64,000 nucleotides of DNA from assembly GCF_000762875.2 (NCBI RefSeq), contig NZ_JRMP02000001.1, positions 186,001 to 250,000 on the forward strand, written 5' to 3'. Source of the DNA: Helicobacter saguini. GTDB taxonomy: Bacteria; Campylobacterota; Campylobacteria; Campylobacterales; Helicobacteraceae. This document shows positions 9,167 to 18,195 of this stretch, piece by piece (the first letter of the stretch is position 1; every line of letters starts with the position of its first letter). The translations under genes were made by a program, and so were the position numbers. The notes under the pieces were generated by a model. It was not told the origin of the DNA and searched no databases. It worked only from the letters and a program-made list of their open reading frames with translations.

Positions 9167-10471
9167 CTACACCACCTTGCCAAAAAGGCTTGAGCCATTT
9201 ATAGAATCTATTTTCACATTTACGAAACTTCCCATATCGATAAATGCGGGGATGCGAATAAGGCGATTTGTATCGCTTCGCCCTTCACTAAAGGTCTCAC
9301 CCACACTTGATTTATTATTTTCAATTAGCACTTTGTGAATCTTGCCTAGCTCATTTTGGCTAATTTCACGTAAAATCTCTTTATGCCTAGACTGCAAACG
9401 AGACAAACGCTCCTTTGCCACTTCTTTCTCCACAGCCCCACGCGACCCCCAAGAATACGACAACGTATTAGGACGTGGCGAGTAAATAAAGCTATACATC
9501 GTCTCAAATTTTACCAACTCCAAAACCTTCATCGTCTCCTCAAAATCCGCATCACTTTCCCCTGGAAAACCCACAATAATATCCGTGCTAATGCCAACAT
9601 CGCCCACTTTCGCACGCAAATATTCAATGCGATTTAGATACCACTCCTGCGTGTAGCCACGTTTCATCGCCTTTAAAATCGCATTTGAGCCACTTTGCAG
9701 CGGTATATGAATGCTTTTGCAAATCTTAGGATTGCTTGCAAACTCATCCAAAAAAGCGTCATTCATATGCAGCGGATGCGGACTTGTAAAGCGGATACGC
9801 TCCAAGCCATCGATTTCACTCAAACGGCGAAGTAGCCCGGTAAAATCAATCTTTTCATGCGGCGTAGAAAACCGCACACCATAATTATTCACATTCTGCC
9901 CTAGCAATAAAATCTCCTTTGTGCCGCCATCCACAAGGCGTCTAGCTTCCTTTAAAATCAGCTCCAAAGGTATCGAAATCTCGCGCCCACGCGTAAAAGG
10001 CACAATGCAATACGCGCACTTTTTATCACAGCCTATGGAAATATTCAGCAATGCCTTAAAGCTACTTTTTGCCGAATTTGCAAACACATAAGTGCTATCA
10101 TCATAGTCAATGCCAACCCACGCAGTCTTTGGCTTGTGGATAATCTCAGTGATTTTTGAGATATTTCGCGCGCCAAGCACAAAATCAACATGCGGAGATT
10201 TTTTTAGAATCTGCTCACCAAGAGCGCTCGCCGTGCAGCCACAAACGCCTATTTTAGCCCCTTTCTTTTTATTTTTTGCAAACTGCCCTATCTCGCTAAA
10301 AAGCTTAGATTCTGGCTTTTCACGCACAGAGCAGGTGTTGATTAGTATTAAATCCGCATCGCTAATCTCGCTAGTAAGGGTATAGTTTTCTTTTTTTTGC
10401 AGCTCGGCTATGATATGCTCGCTATCACGCACATTCATAGCACAACCTAAAGTTTCGATATATAGTTTCAT
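9167..10471 (-). CDS. miaB: tRNA-2-methylthio-N6-dimethylallyladenosine synthase MiaB
   Basis: The 434-residue protein has an N-terminal methylthiotransferase domain ([16 protein letters not shown] with the first cluster Cys; further Cys in NTCSVREKP and VCGCTAS). A radical-SAM core carries the CxxxCxxC motif in [16 protein letters not shown], and a TRAM-like end runs from about residue 370. The enzyme adds a methylthio group to i6A37 of tRNAs reading UNN codons. Its ATG overlaps the TGA of ogt by four bases, so the two are translationally coupled. Length and motifs are normal. Confidence 0.95.
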   Translation of the reverse strand: MKLYIETLGCAMNVRDSEHIIAELQKKENYTLTSEISDADLILINTCSVREKPESKLFSEIGQFAKNKKKGAKIGVCGCTASALGEQILKKSPHVDFVLGARNISKITEIIHKPKTAWVGIDYDDSTYVFANSAKSSFKALLNISIGCDKKCAYCIVPFTRGREISIPLELILKEARRLVDGGTKEILLLGQNVNNYGVRFSTPHEKIDFTGLLRRLSEIDGLERIRFTSPHPLHMNDAFLDEFASNPKICKSIHIPLQSGSNAILKAMKRGYTQEWYLNRIEYLRAKVGDVGISTDIIVGFPGESDADFEETMKVLELVKFETMYSFIYSPRPNTLSYSWGSRGAVEKEVAKERLSRLQSRHKEILREISQNELGKIHKVLIENNKSSVGETFSEGRSDTNRLIRIPAFIDMGSFVNVKIDSINGSSLFGKVV

Positions 10472-11025
10472 TTAATTCCTTTAAAGGCGAGTTTTGGCAA
10501 GTTAGATTCTATAGATTCTACACTCAAATTTTTTTTATCCACTTTCACGCCCTCAATTTCTAGCAGTTTTGTCTTTAGCTCCAAGCCGCACGCATAGCCT
10601 GTTAGCTTATTATTACTACCGATTACGCGATGGCAAGGGATAAAAATCAAAATGGGATTTTTGTGATTTGCCACGCCAACCGCACGAGAAGCCTTAGGAT
10701 AGCTAATGGACTTTGCGATGTCCTTATAACTTCGCGTCTGCCCGTAAGGAATGCCTTGCACGCTCACCCACACGCGTTTAAAAAAGTCCGCGCCACAGGG
10801 CTTCAAAGGCACATCATACTTTGGAGTTTCGCCATTTAGATAGTTGTGCAGATTTTCAATCACCATTTTTGTAATGTCGTTTTCTTTTAGATTTTGCGCG
10901 TTTATAAAGCGACTTTTAAGGATAGAATCTGCACCCAAAAACCGCAGCTCAAGTAGCGAAAACATATCATTTATAATGCCAAAATTCCCAATATCATGCC
11001 GATACACACCACCAAAATATTGCAT
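10468..11025 (-). CDS. ogt: Methylated-DNA--protein-cysteine S-methyltransferase
   Basis: I choose the ATG at 11025 ([10 protein letters not shown]) because AAAGGATTAAA precedes it, giving 185 residues. The C-terminal domain has the helix-turn-helix region [20 protein letters not shown] and the active-site motif IPCHRVIG, with the acceptor Cys. It removes O6-alkyl groups from guanine in a suicide reaction. It overlaps miaB by four bases. The last 20 residues contain a translated repeat (SVESIESN). Confidence 0.92.
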   Translation of the reverse strand: MQYFGGVYRHDIGNFGIINDMFSLLELRFLGADSILKSRFINAQNLKENDITKMVIENLHNYLNGETPKYDVPLKPCGADFFKRVWVSVQGIPYGQTRSYKDIAKSISYPKASRAVGVANHKNPILIFIPCHRVIGSNNKLTGYACGLELKTKLLEIEGVKVDKKNLSVESIESNLPKLAFKGIK

Positions 11026-11223
11026 TTTAATCCTTTTGTTACACAATAAATAAAGTATATTTAAATTCACTAGAATATTTTAGCAAAGTTTTTTATAAAA
11101 CATAGTCTTGTATCTAGTTATTAAATACAAAAAAATAAATTATTTCTATACATTAATATATAAAAGCAGATTCTATAACATAAAAGAAATTTTATATAAA
11201 TTTATTCAACAATTTCCAAAAGT

Positions 11224-11231
11224 GCCGATTT
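11224..11231 (+). promoter_or_regulatory. Sigma28 (FliA)-type -10 element of flaA
   Basis: GCCGATTT matches the -10 element of Helicobacter FliA promoters (GCCGATAA). It lies 48 bp before the flaA start. A good TAAA -35 at the usual 15-bp distance is not seen; the nearest TAAA (11197-11200) is too far upstream. The assignment therefore rests on the -10 and the downstream gene. Confidence 0.5.
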
Positions 11232-11279
11232 AGTTTTCAACAAGACAAGAAACTTAGAGGTAAATTTAAGGAGATTAAA

Positions 11280-12830
11280 ATGGCTTTCCAAGCAAATACT
11301 AACATAAATGCGTTAAACGCACATGTCAATGCGGTTGTTACTCAAAGGAATATCAAAGATTCTTTGGAGAAACTTAGTTCAGGTTTGAGAATCAATAAGG
11401 CAGCAGATGATGCTTCTGGTATGATTATCGCGGATAGTTTAAGAAGTCAAGCGAGTGCGTTAGGACAAGCGATTGCTAACACTAACGATGCGATGGGTAT
11501 CATTCAAATCGCGGATAAAGCGATGGATGAGCAGCTAAAAATCCTTGACACTATTAAAGTGAAAGCGGTTCAAGCAGCACAAGATGGGCAAACAAGCGAA
11601 TCAAGACGCGCTATTCAAAGCGACATTGTGCGACTTATTCAAGGTTTGGATATGATAGGTAACACTACATCATTTAACGGTCAAAAACTATTAAGTGGTG
11701 CTTTTACTAATAAAGAATTCCAAGTTGGTGCGTATTCAAACGAATCAATTAAGGCGTCAATCGGTGCTACTACAAGTGATAAAATCGGTCAAGTGCGCGT
11801 ATCAACAGGTGGTTTGATAACTGCGTCTAATACCGTTAGAATCACATTTAAAAATGTGGATGGTATTAACGATGTGCAATTGCAAAGCGTTAAGATTTCT
11901 ACTACGGTAGGAACAGGTATCGGGGTTTTAGCAGAAGTTATCAACAAAAGCTCTGATAAATCTGGTATCCGTGCGGTAGCAAATGTTATCTCTACAAGTG
12001 ATAAAATGGTAGCTAGTGGGACTTTATCTAATGTCGTTATTAATGGCTTGACTTTGGGTGATATTAACGATATTAAGGCTGGTGATAGCGATGGTAGGTT
12101 GGTGCAAGCATTCAACGCTGTGCAAAACCAAACAGGTGTTGAAGCCTTTACTGATGAAAAAGGTCGCTTGAACTTGCGAAGTGTCGATGGTCGCGGTATC
12201 AAAATATCTGTCGGCAAAAACGAAAAAGGGCAAAATGGTAAAGTGCCAAAAATGGCGGTAGAATCTTTAAATGGCGGACAAAAGCTAGAAGGTAAAGGTA
12301 GTGAAAACTATGGACGCTTGAGCCTTGTGCGACTAGATTCTAGAGACATCGTGGTAATGTCTGCAAGTAATGCTAAGGGCTTGTATAAAGAGCTAGGCTT
12401 TACAAACGACCAAGTGGCTAAAACCGTTGTGAATTTGCGGGATACTATGGGTGCGTTTAATAAAGATGTTAAATCATCTGTTGGTGCGAACTTCAATGCG
12501 GTTGTCGCTAGTGGTGGTGCGGACTTGGGCGCTGGTGTTATGACGCTTCGCGGTGCGATGGTTGTTATGGATATAGCTGAGAGTGCTACTAAGATTCTAG
12601 ATAGAATCCGCGCTGACTTAGGTTCGGTGCAAGGTCAAATGATTTCAACCGTTAATAACATCTCTGTAACACAAGTGAATGTTAAAGCGGCTGAAAGTCA
12701 AATTAGAGAAGTGGATTTCGCTCAAGAGTCTGCTAACTTTAACAAGCTAAACATACTAGCTCAAAGTGGTAGCTTTGCGATGAGCCAAGCAAATGCGGTG
12801 CAACAACATATTATTAGACTACTTCAGTAG
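11280..12830 (+). CDS. flaA: Major flagellin FlaA
   Basis: The 516-residue protein is collinear with Helicobacter FlaA. The N-terminal D0/D1 region is [17 protein letters not shown] and [18 protein letters not shown] variable centre follows, with the family phrases SDKIGQVR and [10 protein letters not shown], and the C-terminal D0 ends in [14 protein letters not shown]. It forms most of the filament after type III export and is usually glycosylated in this genus. AAGGAG precedes the ATG. FlaB, which uses a sigma54 promoter, is the alternative, but the sequence and the sigma28-like -10 favour FlaA. Confidence 0.93.
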   Translation: MAFQANTNINALNAHVNAVVTQRNIKDSLEKLSSGLRINKAADDASGMIIADSLRSQASALGQAIANTNDAMGIIQIADKAMDEQLKILDTIKVKAVQAAQDGQTSESRRAIQSDIVRLIQGLDMIGNTTSFNGQKLLSGAFTNKEFQVGAYSNESIKASIGATTSDKIGQVRVSTGGLITASNTVRITFKNVDGINDVQLQSVKISTTVGTGIGVLAEVINKSSDKSGIRAVANVISTSDKMVASGTLSNVVINGLTLGDINDIKAGDSDGRLVQAFNAVQNQTGVEAFTDEKGRLNLRSVDGRGIKISVGKNEKGQNGKVPKMAVESLNGGQKLEGKGSENYGRLSLVRLDSRDIVVMSASNAKGLYKELGFTNDQVAKTVVNLRDTMGAFNKDVKSSVGANFNAVVASGGADLGAGVMTLRGAMVVMDIAESATKILDRIRADLGSVQGQMISTVNNISVTQVNVKAAESQIREVDFAQESANFNKLNILAQSGSFAMSQANAVQQHIIRLLQ

Positions 12831-12838
12831 TCTAATGT
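12817..12838 (+). repeat. Inverted repeat across the flaA stop codon
   Basis: TTAGACTACT and AGTAGTCTAA form a perfect 10-bp stem around a 2-base gap, spanning the stop codon at 12828-12830. No T run follows, so it is not a standard intrinsic terminator. It could stabilise the abundant flagellin mRNA or act with a downstream site. Confidence 0.6.
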
Positions 12839-13385
12839 AGTATCACCTTAAGGGTGGTCGGGTGGGAATAGATAGAAATATTTATCCTGCCATTAGAATC
12901 TTTTTAGATTCTATCCATTACTTTTAAAAGGGTAATGGGCTTTCCACTACTCAAAAAAGGGTGGTGGGTGGGCGATAGGATTTATAGAATCTTTTCGCTT
13001 TATAGAATCTTTTTTAGATTCTATGTTTTCTTAGAATCTTAGATTTTTAGAATCTAGATTCTATAACCTTTTAGAATCTTTTTAGATTATAAAGGGTTTT
13101 CCCATCCTTTTATAGAATCTTTTTTTAGATTCTATATTTTATCCACTTCTCTAAATGGAGCGGTGGGCTTTCCACTACTCAAAAGGGTGGTGGGCGTCCT
13201 ACTACTCAAAAAAGGGTGGTGGGTGGGCGATTAGGATTTATAGAATCTTTTCGCCTTTTTAGAATCTAATCTTTTTTAGGATTTAGATTCTATGTTTTCT
13301 TAGAATCTTAGATTCTCACCTTAAGGGGTGGCAGGGCTTAGAATAGATAGAAATATTTATTCTGCCTTTAGAATCTTTTTGATTT

Positions 13386-13451
13386 GTCATTGCGAACGCA
13401 GTGTGGCAATCTATCCTTAAAAATGGATTGCTTCGTTACACTTGCAATGAC
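13386..13451. repeat. REP-like palindrome (GTCATTGCGA family), copy 1
   Basis: It opens with GTCATTGCGAACGCAGTG and closes with GTTACACTTGCAATGAC, forming a long imperfect hairpin with GCAATC..GGATTGC inner arms. The sequence type is common to REP-like elements in many bacteria. Confidence 0.8.
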
Positions 13452-13611
13452 GTAGATTCTAAGTTGCGGGGGAGCTTTTATAGAATCTTGTTACAAAGAT
13501 TTTATATTAAAGCGAAATGTTCTTTTTATTTTAAGTGTTAGATTCTATCTTTGTAATTTTTACGAAGAATTTGAATACATCTTTTAACATCTTGGGGTGA
13601 GCAACATCTTT

Positions 13612-13678
13612 GTCATTGCGAACGCAGTGTGGCAATCTATCCTTATAAAGTGGATTGCTTCGTTACACTCGCAATGAC
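13612..13678. repeat. REP-like palindrome (GTCATTGCGA family), copy 2
   Basis: Nearly identical to the copy at 13386 (same GCAGTGTGGCAATCTATCC arm), with the outer arms GTCATTGCGA and TCGCAATGAC perfectly paired. The two copies are 160 bp apart in direct orientation. Confidence 0.8.
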
Positions 13679-13754
13679 AACATAGAATCAACGCACTTAA
13701 AAACAGGTTTAGTTTTATGTTTGTCTTTTCTCCTTTTATTGCTTTTAGGGTTTT

Positions 13755-13846
13755 GATTCTAAAATGGGAATCTAAGGAGAGATTCCTATCTAATCTATGG
13801 ACGGAGTTAGAGATTAGAATCAAAACATCGCAATAAGTTAAAATAA
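13755..13846 (+). repeat. Dispersed ~92-bp repeat, copy 1
   Basis: It runs from GATTCTAAAATGGGAATCT to CAATAAGTTAAAATAA. It contains a hairpin GGAATCT-AAGGAG-AGATTCC and a second stem CTAATCT..AGATTAG. It is practically identical to the copy at 15698. Confidence 0.85.
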
Positions 13847-13918
13847 TCCCACATAGTTTTATAAATTTCAAAATATAAGTTTAAATATTTTTTAAATTAG
13901 ATTCTAAAAATGTAATTT

Positions 13919-14581
13919 TTAATTTTTACCACCTGTTAATTTTTCCTTTAAAAAACAAAATAATATAAAATCAACAATAAATACAACAACTGCGGCAATT
14001 GCAATGCTATTAACACTACATTCAAGCATTAAAACAAAATGAAAACCGCCCAACAAACTAAAAATAAATAAACTAAAAACTCCTAAAAATATATTGATTT
14101 TACTAACAGAATATCTATATGCGTTTAGTTTAAGAATGCAAGGACTTTTAGATACATTACTAGAATTTAATTTCACATTTGCTCTTTTCAACGCATAAGG
14201 TATAAGAATAGATTCTAAAGCATTCTCATAAACTTCATACGCATTTTTGCTGCCCTTTGTCATCATTATCCATAACATAGATAAAACAGCATTAACACAA
14301 CACAAAAATATAGAAATAAGATTACAAATTACAAATTCTTTAGAATCTAAAACTATTTTATTTTCAAAAAACTTACCAAGAAAAACGCCCTGAAAACTAC
14401 CATACGCAGTAAAACCAAGCACTAAAAACGCAGTTAAAAATATAGAACGTTGCCAAAAATGCTGAAGTTCAAAATCTCTACTAGCCCAAAGCCGCTTCCA
14501 CACTTCTAATTCATAATCTGCAGAATCACACTTTACTTTTAATATATTGTTAGAATCTTTTGTGTCTTTATTATCGCTCAT
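13919..14581 (-). CDS. Hypothetical membrane protein, possibly RipA-like
   Basis: The 220-residue protein starts after AAGGGTGG. After an acidic N-terminus it has a Trp/Arg-rich amphipathic stretch (LEVWKRLWASRDFELQHFWQ) and then four likely membrane segments: FLTAFLVLGFTAYGS, VICNLISIFLCCVNAVLSML, INIFLGVFSLFIFSLLGG and SIAIAAVVVFIVDFILFCFL. The FWQRS motif just before the first membrane segment recalls the small membrane proteins annotated as RipA-family, but that link is from memory and weak. It stands alone between a repeat-rich region and a decayed Sel1-type gene. Function is unknown. Confidence 0.65.
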   Translation of the reverse strand: MSDNKDTKDSNNILKVKCDSADYELEVWKRLWASRDFELQHFWQRSIFLTAFLVLGFTAYGSFQGVFLGKFFENKIVLDSKEFVICNLISIFLCCVNAVLSMLWIMMTKGSKNAYEVYENALESILIPYALKRANVKLNSSNVSKSPCILKLNAYRYSVSKINIFLGVFSLFIFSLLGGFHFVLMLECSVNSIAIAAVVVFIVDFILFCFLKEKLTGGKN

Positions 14582-14603
14582 TTTCCACCCTTAAAATTTA
14601 AAA

Positions 14604-15018
14604 TTAGATTCTAATCATGCGAATCGTAAAACTCGCAGAGCCTACTTTTTCATCACACAATTTTGTTAAAATGCTCTTTCCTTTATCTTTATCTTGCCCT
14701 ACAATTATAACATAATAATAAAATTCCCTAATTCAGCACAAATCTCATAAATATTACCATATCACAAGCCTTAGTATAATATAATACCATCTTTTGCTCA
14801 CTTGGCTTAATACCAGCTTTTTCATCACCATAAGTATATAACTGACCAAGAGTAGCACAGCTTTCAGCTTTTTTCTCATTGCATTCTCTATCATATTTTG
14901 CAATAAACCTTTCAGTAACTGGGTCTATCGCATTTAGCACACCCGCAAAGCCCATAAAACAAAAAACCACAAAAAAGATTCTATAAATCTTAGAATCTAA
15001 ACCAACATTACTAAACAT
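14604..15018 (-). pseudogene. Sel1-repeat secreted protein gene with two frameshifts
   Basis: From ATG 15018 (ribosome site AAAGGATG) the frame encodes a signal peptide (IFFVVFCFMGFAGVLNA) and one Cys-rich Sel1 repeat (ECNEKKAESCATLGQLY, YYTKACD), then derails and stops at 14728. Adding one G at the GG of ATATGGTAAT and one G at the GGG of TTAGGGAAT restores ACDMGNIYEICAELG, then EFYYY and an end of SASFTIRMIRI at 14604. The intact protein would be about 138 residues and resemble small Helicobacter cysteine-rich proteins. Both lesions are single-base losses in short G runs, so base-calling error is possible. Confidence 0.65.
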
Positions 15019-15066
15019 TTTACATCCTTTGAAAACTAACATTTTAAAGCAGAAAAAATATAGAAT

Positions 15067-15481
15067 CTATTTTAAGACTCTAGCAGTCAAATTTCCCTTA
15101 GAATCTTTTTGTATAGAAAATTTCACTTTCTTATTAGGAGTTTCACCTGCTGCAATGCTATATACAGCCTCGCAAATTGCACTATTATTTTTTTATCATG
15201 TTTTATCAGTTTAAAGTTATATAACTCTTCTGCGCCACCATCAAGACTTATATAGTCATCACTCAACTCAGGTTCAACGTTTCCTCCGCCACTCATAACC
15301 TTACCTTTTTGTTTAAGTTTATTTATGAATGTTTCTGGAGCACCATCAAGTCCATAAAAATACTCTAATGCAAGCGCAAACACCGCTTCCTTATATTACA
15401 TTTTAACTCAGCAGCATTTAACGCGCCTAAGCCACTTATTAACCCAAAACTCACCGCCATTCCTAAAACTAACCTTTTCAT
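15067..15481 (-). pseudogene. Small secreted protein gene of unknown function with two frameshifts
   Basis: The start at 15481 has a good ribosome site (AAAGGAG) and a signal peptide, MKRLVLGMAVSFGLISGLGA. The frame fails after 38 codons. One extra G (AAGG to AAGGG) continues it as REAVFALALEYFYGLDGAPE. One extra A in the A7 run near 15190 continues it as NNSAICEAVYSIAAGETPNK, ending in LTARVLK at 15067. The repaired product is about 138 residues, exported, with a Cys near each end. I do not recognise the family. Its promoter carries a 14-base homopolymer (next entry), so it may have been a switchable gene. Confidence 0.6.
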
Positions 15482-15511
15482 CTTTTCTCCTTTGAGATTT
15501 AATATTTTTCA

Positions 15512-15542
15512 AGCATACAAAAAAAAAAAAAAGCTTTGTCAA
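15512..15542 (-). promoter_or_regulatory. Promoter with a T14 tract in the -35/-10 spacer
   Basis: On the minus strand TTGACA (15537-15542) and TATGCT (15512-15517) are 19 bp apart, and 14 of the 19 spacer bases are a single T run (15519-15532). Loss or gain of T would change spacing relative to the usual 17 bp. It lies about 30 bp before the start of the broken gene at 15481. Confidence 0.7.
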
Positions 15543-15697
15543 GGGGGTTTTTGCAAATTTCATATATTTTTTGAAAAAATATAACAAAAAGTAACATTTT
15601 ACTAATTCTTGCAGTGGTAAAAATATAGAATCTTTTATAAAATCATAAAGATTTCATAGATTATAGAATCTACGCTTAAACTATATTTAGGATTTTA

Positions 15698-15789
15698 AAT
15701 TCTAAAATGGGAATCTAAGGAGAGATTCCTATCTAATCTATGGACGGAGTTAGAGATTAGAATCAAAACATCGCAATAAGTTAAAATAA
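15698..15789 (+). repeat. Dispersed ~92-bp repeat, copy 2
   Basis: Matches copy 1 from TTCTAAAATGGGAATC to GTTAAAATAA with almost no change. Its left flank (TAGAATCTACGCTTAAACTA, from 15664) also matches the flank of the copy at 19486. It lies 120 bp before the Abi-like gene. Confidence 0.85.
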
Positions 15790-15910
15790 GTTATTCACTA
15801 CAACTACGAAGTTCCACATAAAAAAGATTATAAAATTTGAAAGATTAAAAGTATCCGTAAGTATCATTTGTAGGCTAGATTCTAAATCTAAATCCTACCA
15901 TCTCAGCCTT

Positions 15911-16603
15911 ATGTCTAGCATAAGGGCTTATGAGATATCACAGAGAAATTATAACACAAAATATGATAGAATCTTAAATCATTTTAAACAAAAAGGCAAT
16001 ATTTTGCAGCAAGAAATAATCACACAATACCTAAGTAACGCGCGTTTTGCTACTTTTAAAAATATAGAATCTTATAATGAAAATCTGCAAGTTAGCAAAA
16101 GCTGCTACATTCCACTAGCCTTGCTTGAAGTCTCGCTTAGAAACTCGATAGATATGGTATTTTCCAAGCATTTTAATAAAAATGGCAAAGACTGGCTTTT
16201 TGATGAAATTGACTTTTTAGATAATATTCAAATTATGCGTATCAAAAAAGCAAAAGAAAAGATTCTATCAAGAAAAGAAATTTTAACCAAAGACAAACTT
16301 ATAGCCGAGCTAACCTTTGGCTTTTGGACTTCGCTATTTAGCGAATCATACAAACAAATTATGCGTTTTAGCTTAATAAAAGAAATTTTTCCAAACTTGC
16401 CACCCAAAACTACTATATTAATTAATCGTAAAATAATTTGGACAAGATTAAACCACATACGCCTTTTTCGCAACAGAATCTTCCACTACGAAAATATCCT
16501 AAAACCAAAATTCACAAACATAATCCTTAGCATTTATAAAATCCTAGACTTTATCCACAACGCAATCTATATATTCGCACAAAGGGCAAATGATAGAATC
16601 TAA
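15911..16603 (+). CDS. Abi-like (HEPN-type) protein, candidate phage-defence factor
   Basis: The 230-residue protein has the features of Abi_2/Abi-like proteins: an N-terminal YLSNARFATFK region, CYIPLALLEVSLRNSID, LTFGFWTSLFS, and a C-terminal RLFRNRIFHYE containing the Rx4H motif of HEPN ribonucleases. Abi proteins of this family are linked to abortive phage resistance and to HEPN RNase activity; activity here is inferred from the motif only. No clear ribosome site precedes the ATG. The gene stands alone and is flanked in direct orientation by copies of the dispersed repeat at 15698 and 16639, which suggests it moved as a unit. Confidence 0.75.
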   Translation: MSSIRAYEISQRNYNTKYDRILNHFKQKGNILQQEIITQYLSNARFATFKNIESYNENLQVSKSCYIPLALLEVSLRNSIDMVFSKHFNKNGKDWLFDEIDFLDNIQIMRIKKAKEKILSRKEILTKDKLIAELTFGFWTSLFSESYKQIMRFSLIKEIFPNLPPKTTILINRKIIWTRLNHIRLFRNRIFHYENILKPKFTNIILSIYKILDFIHNAIYIFAQRANDRI

Positions 16604-16638
16604 AAAACATAGAATCTCACAAACCTAACCAAAACTTT

Positions 16639-16677
16639 GATTTTAGAGATTCAAAGCACCGCAATAAGTTAAAATAA
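16639..16677 (+). repeat. Dispersed repeat, 3' half only (copy 4)
   Basis: GATTTTAGAGATTCAAAGCA followed by CCGCAATAAGTTAAAATAA corresponds to the last 40 bp of the repeats at 13755 and 15698. It lies just downstream of the Abi-like gene. Confidence 0.7.
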
Positions 16678-16777
16678 ATTACACAAAATTCCCAAAAAGA
16701 TTGAAAAATAAATCAATATTCCACAAGATTCTGTCACTTTTTATAAATTTAAGCTAACTTTTAGCTAACTTTAAGCT

Positions 16778-16809
16778 TATATATATATATATATATATAT
16801 CATTATACT
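16778..16809 (+). promoter_or_regulatory. Promoter region with an 11.5-unit TA tract upstream of the TM2 genes
   Basis: A run of TA covers 16778-16800 and is followed at once by CATTATACT, whose TATACT (16804-16809) is a reasonable -10. The tract therefore occupies the -35/spacer region. Change in TA number would alter promoter geometry. The start codon is 33 bp further on. Confidence 0.55.
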
Positions 16810-16841
16810 TTTAATTTTCAATTTCAAATTAAAGGTATTAA

Positions 16842-17297
16842 ATGGATTCAAGTGCTATATTAATGATGCTAAATGATAAGCTCCCAAAAGATAATCCGCT
16901 AATAATGCAAACGCTAAATAACGAGCTAAAAGCCTTAAATGATAAGCAACTAAGCGAAGTTATGCAAAAAATCACTATTGCTAATCTAAAAAGTCCTACA
17001 AAAGTTTTTTGGCTAGGCAGCTTTTTATTTGGGAATCTAGGCGTAGGTCGCTTTATGATAGGTGATAATATTATAGGTGGTGTGCGACTTGCACTGCTTA
17101 TTATTTATGTGTTGCTTGGTGGTGCGGTGGAAGCTTATCAAGATGACGCTCATGCTATGCTTGGAGCTTCTGTGCTAGCTATTGTGTTTGGGTTGGCTGT
17201 GTTTATATGGTGGGTAGCGGATTTATTCTTAGTGGGTAAAAAGCTACGCAATATAAACTTGCAAAAAGTGCAAGAAATAATCACAAGTGTGAAATAA
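16842..17297 (+). CDS. TM2-domain membrane protein
   Basis: The 151-residue protein has a soluble helical N-terminus of about 55 residues and a TM2-type domain: SPTKVFWLGSFLFGNLGVGRF, a G-RF/Y turn (VGRFMIGD), and WWVADLFLVGKKLRN at the end. TM2 proteins have two or three membrane helices joined by a short conserved turn; their function is poorly known. The extra central segment (LALLIIYVLLGGAVEA) makes it longer than minimal TM2 proteins. The next gene, 10 bp downstream, encodes a paralog. The promoter carries a TA tract. Confidence 0.8.
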   Translation: MDSSAILMMLNDKLPKDNPLIMQTLNNELKALNDKQLSEVMQKITIANLKSPTKVFWLGSFLFGNLGVGRFMIGDNIIGGVRLALLIIYVLLGGAVEAYQDDAHAMLGASVLAIVFGLAVFIWWVADLFLVGKKLRNINLQKVQEIITSVK

Positions 17298-17307
17298 GGA
17301 GAAAGTT

Positions 17308-17658
17308 ATGGAAAGTGGAAATATAGCGGTTTTAATGAATGTGTGGCAGGATAAAGTGCCTAGTGAGAGCGTTTTAACGCTGCAGCAAAGCTTAGAAAAT
17401 ATTAGCGATGATAAAATAGCAAGTCTAAGTGCCATTCCATTAAAAAGCCCGATTTTAGGGCTTGTCTTTGGGCTTTTATGGGGCATTTTTGGTGTGGATA
17501 GATTCTATAAAGGCGATATAGGCTTGGGCATTGCAAAGCTTTGTTTGAGTTGGCTAACTTTGGGCGTGTGGTGCTTTATAGACTTTTTCTTAGTGTGGAA
17601 AGGGATAAAAAAGGATAATTTAAATAAGATAATGCAAAGCATTCAGTGTTTGAAATAG
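17308..17658 (+). CDS. TM2-domain membrane protein (paralog)
   Basis: The 116-residue protein parallels the preceding gene: a helical N-terminus with SVLTLQQSLENISDDKIASL, then the TM2 core LGLVFGLLWGIFGVDRFYKG and WLTLGVWCFIDFFLVWKGIK. The VDRFYKGD turn is the most typical TM2 signature in the window. AAGGAG precedes the ATG. The two genes form a likely operon and the proteins may form a pair in the inner membrane. Function is unknown. Confidence 0.82.
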   Translation: MESGNIAVLMNVWQDKVPSESVLTLQQSLENISDDKIASLSAIPLKSPILGLVFGLLWGIFGVDRFYKGDIGLGIAKLCLSWLTLGVWCFIDFFLVWKGIKKDNLNKIMQSIQCLK

Positions 17659-17697
17659 TGGCTTTAGAATCTAGATTCTATAACTTAAAGGAATTGC

Positions 17698-18132
17698 ATG
17701 AAAAAATGTTTGTTAATCTCTTTGCTTTTGGCTTTTTTAGTTGGCTGTGGTGAGAATAAAAGCGATAGTGAGAAAGTGAGCGTAAAAAGCCTTGAGTGTA
17801 ATAGCCAAGAAGTAAAAGATGCTTTAAACTTGCATATTAAAGAAGGTATGAAACAAGGCTTAGAAGCACAAAAACGCGAAGTAGAAAGGCAAGGCTGGGG
17901 ATGGATGAATGATGAGTTTGATAAAGTGCAATTTATATTTGATAACTTTATTACAGAATCTAAAGATGATAATGGCAAAAAAGTAAAATGTAAATGCAGG
18001 GTAAGGATGGAATACACAGGAAATCATCCGTGGTTTAAGGAGCTTAATTATGGTTTTGTAAATGTTACATCACAATTTTTTGCGTATCGCACAGATGATG
18101 GCGGTGTGCATATAGAAGTGATACAGCAATAA
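17698..18132 (+). CDS. Small lipoprotein, unknown function (first of three)
   Basis: The 144-residue protein begins MKKCLLISLLLAFLVGCGEN, a signal peptide with lipobox LVGC. The mature part has a conserved-looking LECNSQEVKDALN start, a central amphipathic helix and a beta-rich end (CKCRVRMEYTGNH). It shares with the next two genes the plan lipobox, early C-x-D/S-x-E-V motif, a central Y/F-rich strand and a Cys near the middle, so the three are probably distant paralogs. The ribosome site is AAAGGAATT. Confidence 0.7.
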   Translation: MKKCLLISLLLAFLVGCGENKSDSEKVSVKSLECNSQEVKDALNLHIKEGMKQGLEAQKREVERQGWGWMNDEFDKVQFIFDNFITESKDDNGKKVKCKCRVRMEYTGNHPWFKELNYGFVNVTSQFFAYRTDDGGVHIEVIQQ

Positions 18133-18195
18133 ATTGTTTTGCTTTTTTGCAGGGATTATAGAATCTAGATTCTATATTTTGCTTTGCAAATTGCC

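Larger units (their letters stand above)
12831..13918. repeat. Gene-free region packed with dispersed short repeats
   Basis: I see no credible gene in these 1.1 kb. The region consists of AGATTCTA/TAGAATCT half-sites, several blocks of CTACTCAAAAAGGGTGGTGG followed by GTGGGCGATAGG, two TTAAGGGTGG...GAATAGATAGAAATATTTAT blocks (12847 and 13320), two GTCATTGCGA palindromes (13386 and 13612) and one copy of a roughly 92-bp repeat (13755). The blocks recur elsewhere in the window in both orientations. Confidence 0.8.

Noticed and set aside
11190-11231. Complete sigma28 promoter for flaA with TAAA at 11197-11200
   Set aside because: The spacing to GCCGATTT is about 23 bp, too long for the usual 15; only the -10 is reported.
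12900-13350. Possible CRISPR array, because AGATTCT words recur at short distance
   Set aside because: Spacing is irregular, orientation changes, and the same words occur all over the window.
13800-13846. GCAATAAGTTAAAATAA resembles the anti-repeat part of Cas9 tracrRNA
   Set aside because: No CRISPR array, no cas gene and no shared sequence after the AATAA end in the four copies. The match is short and AT-rich; a dispersed repeat explains it better.
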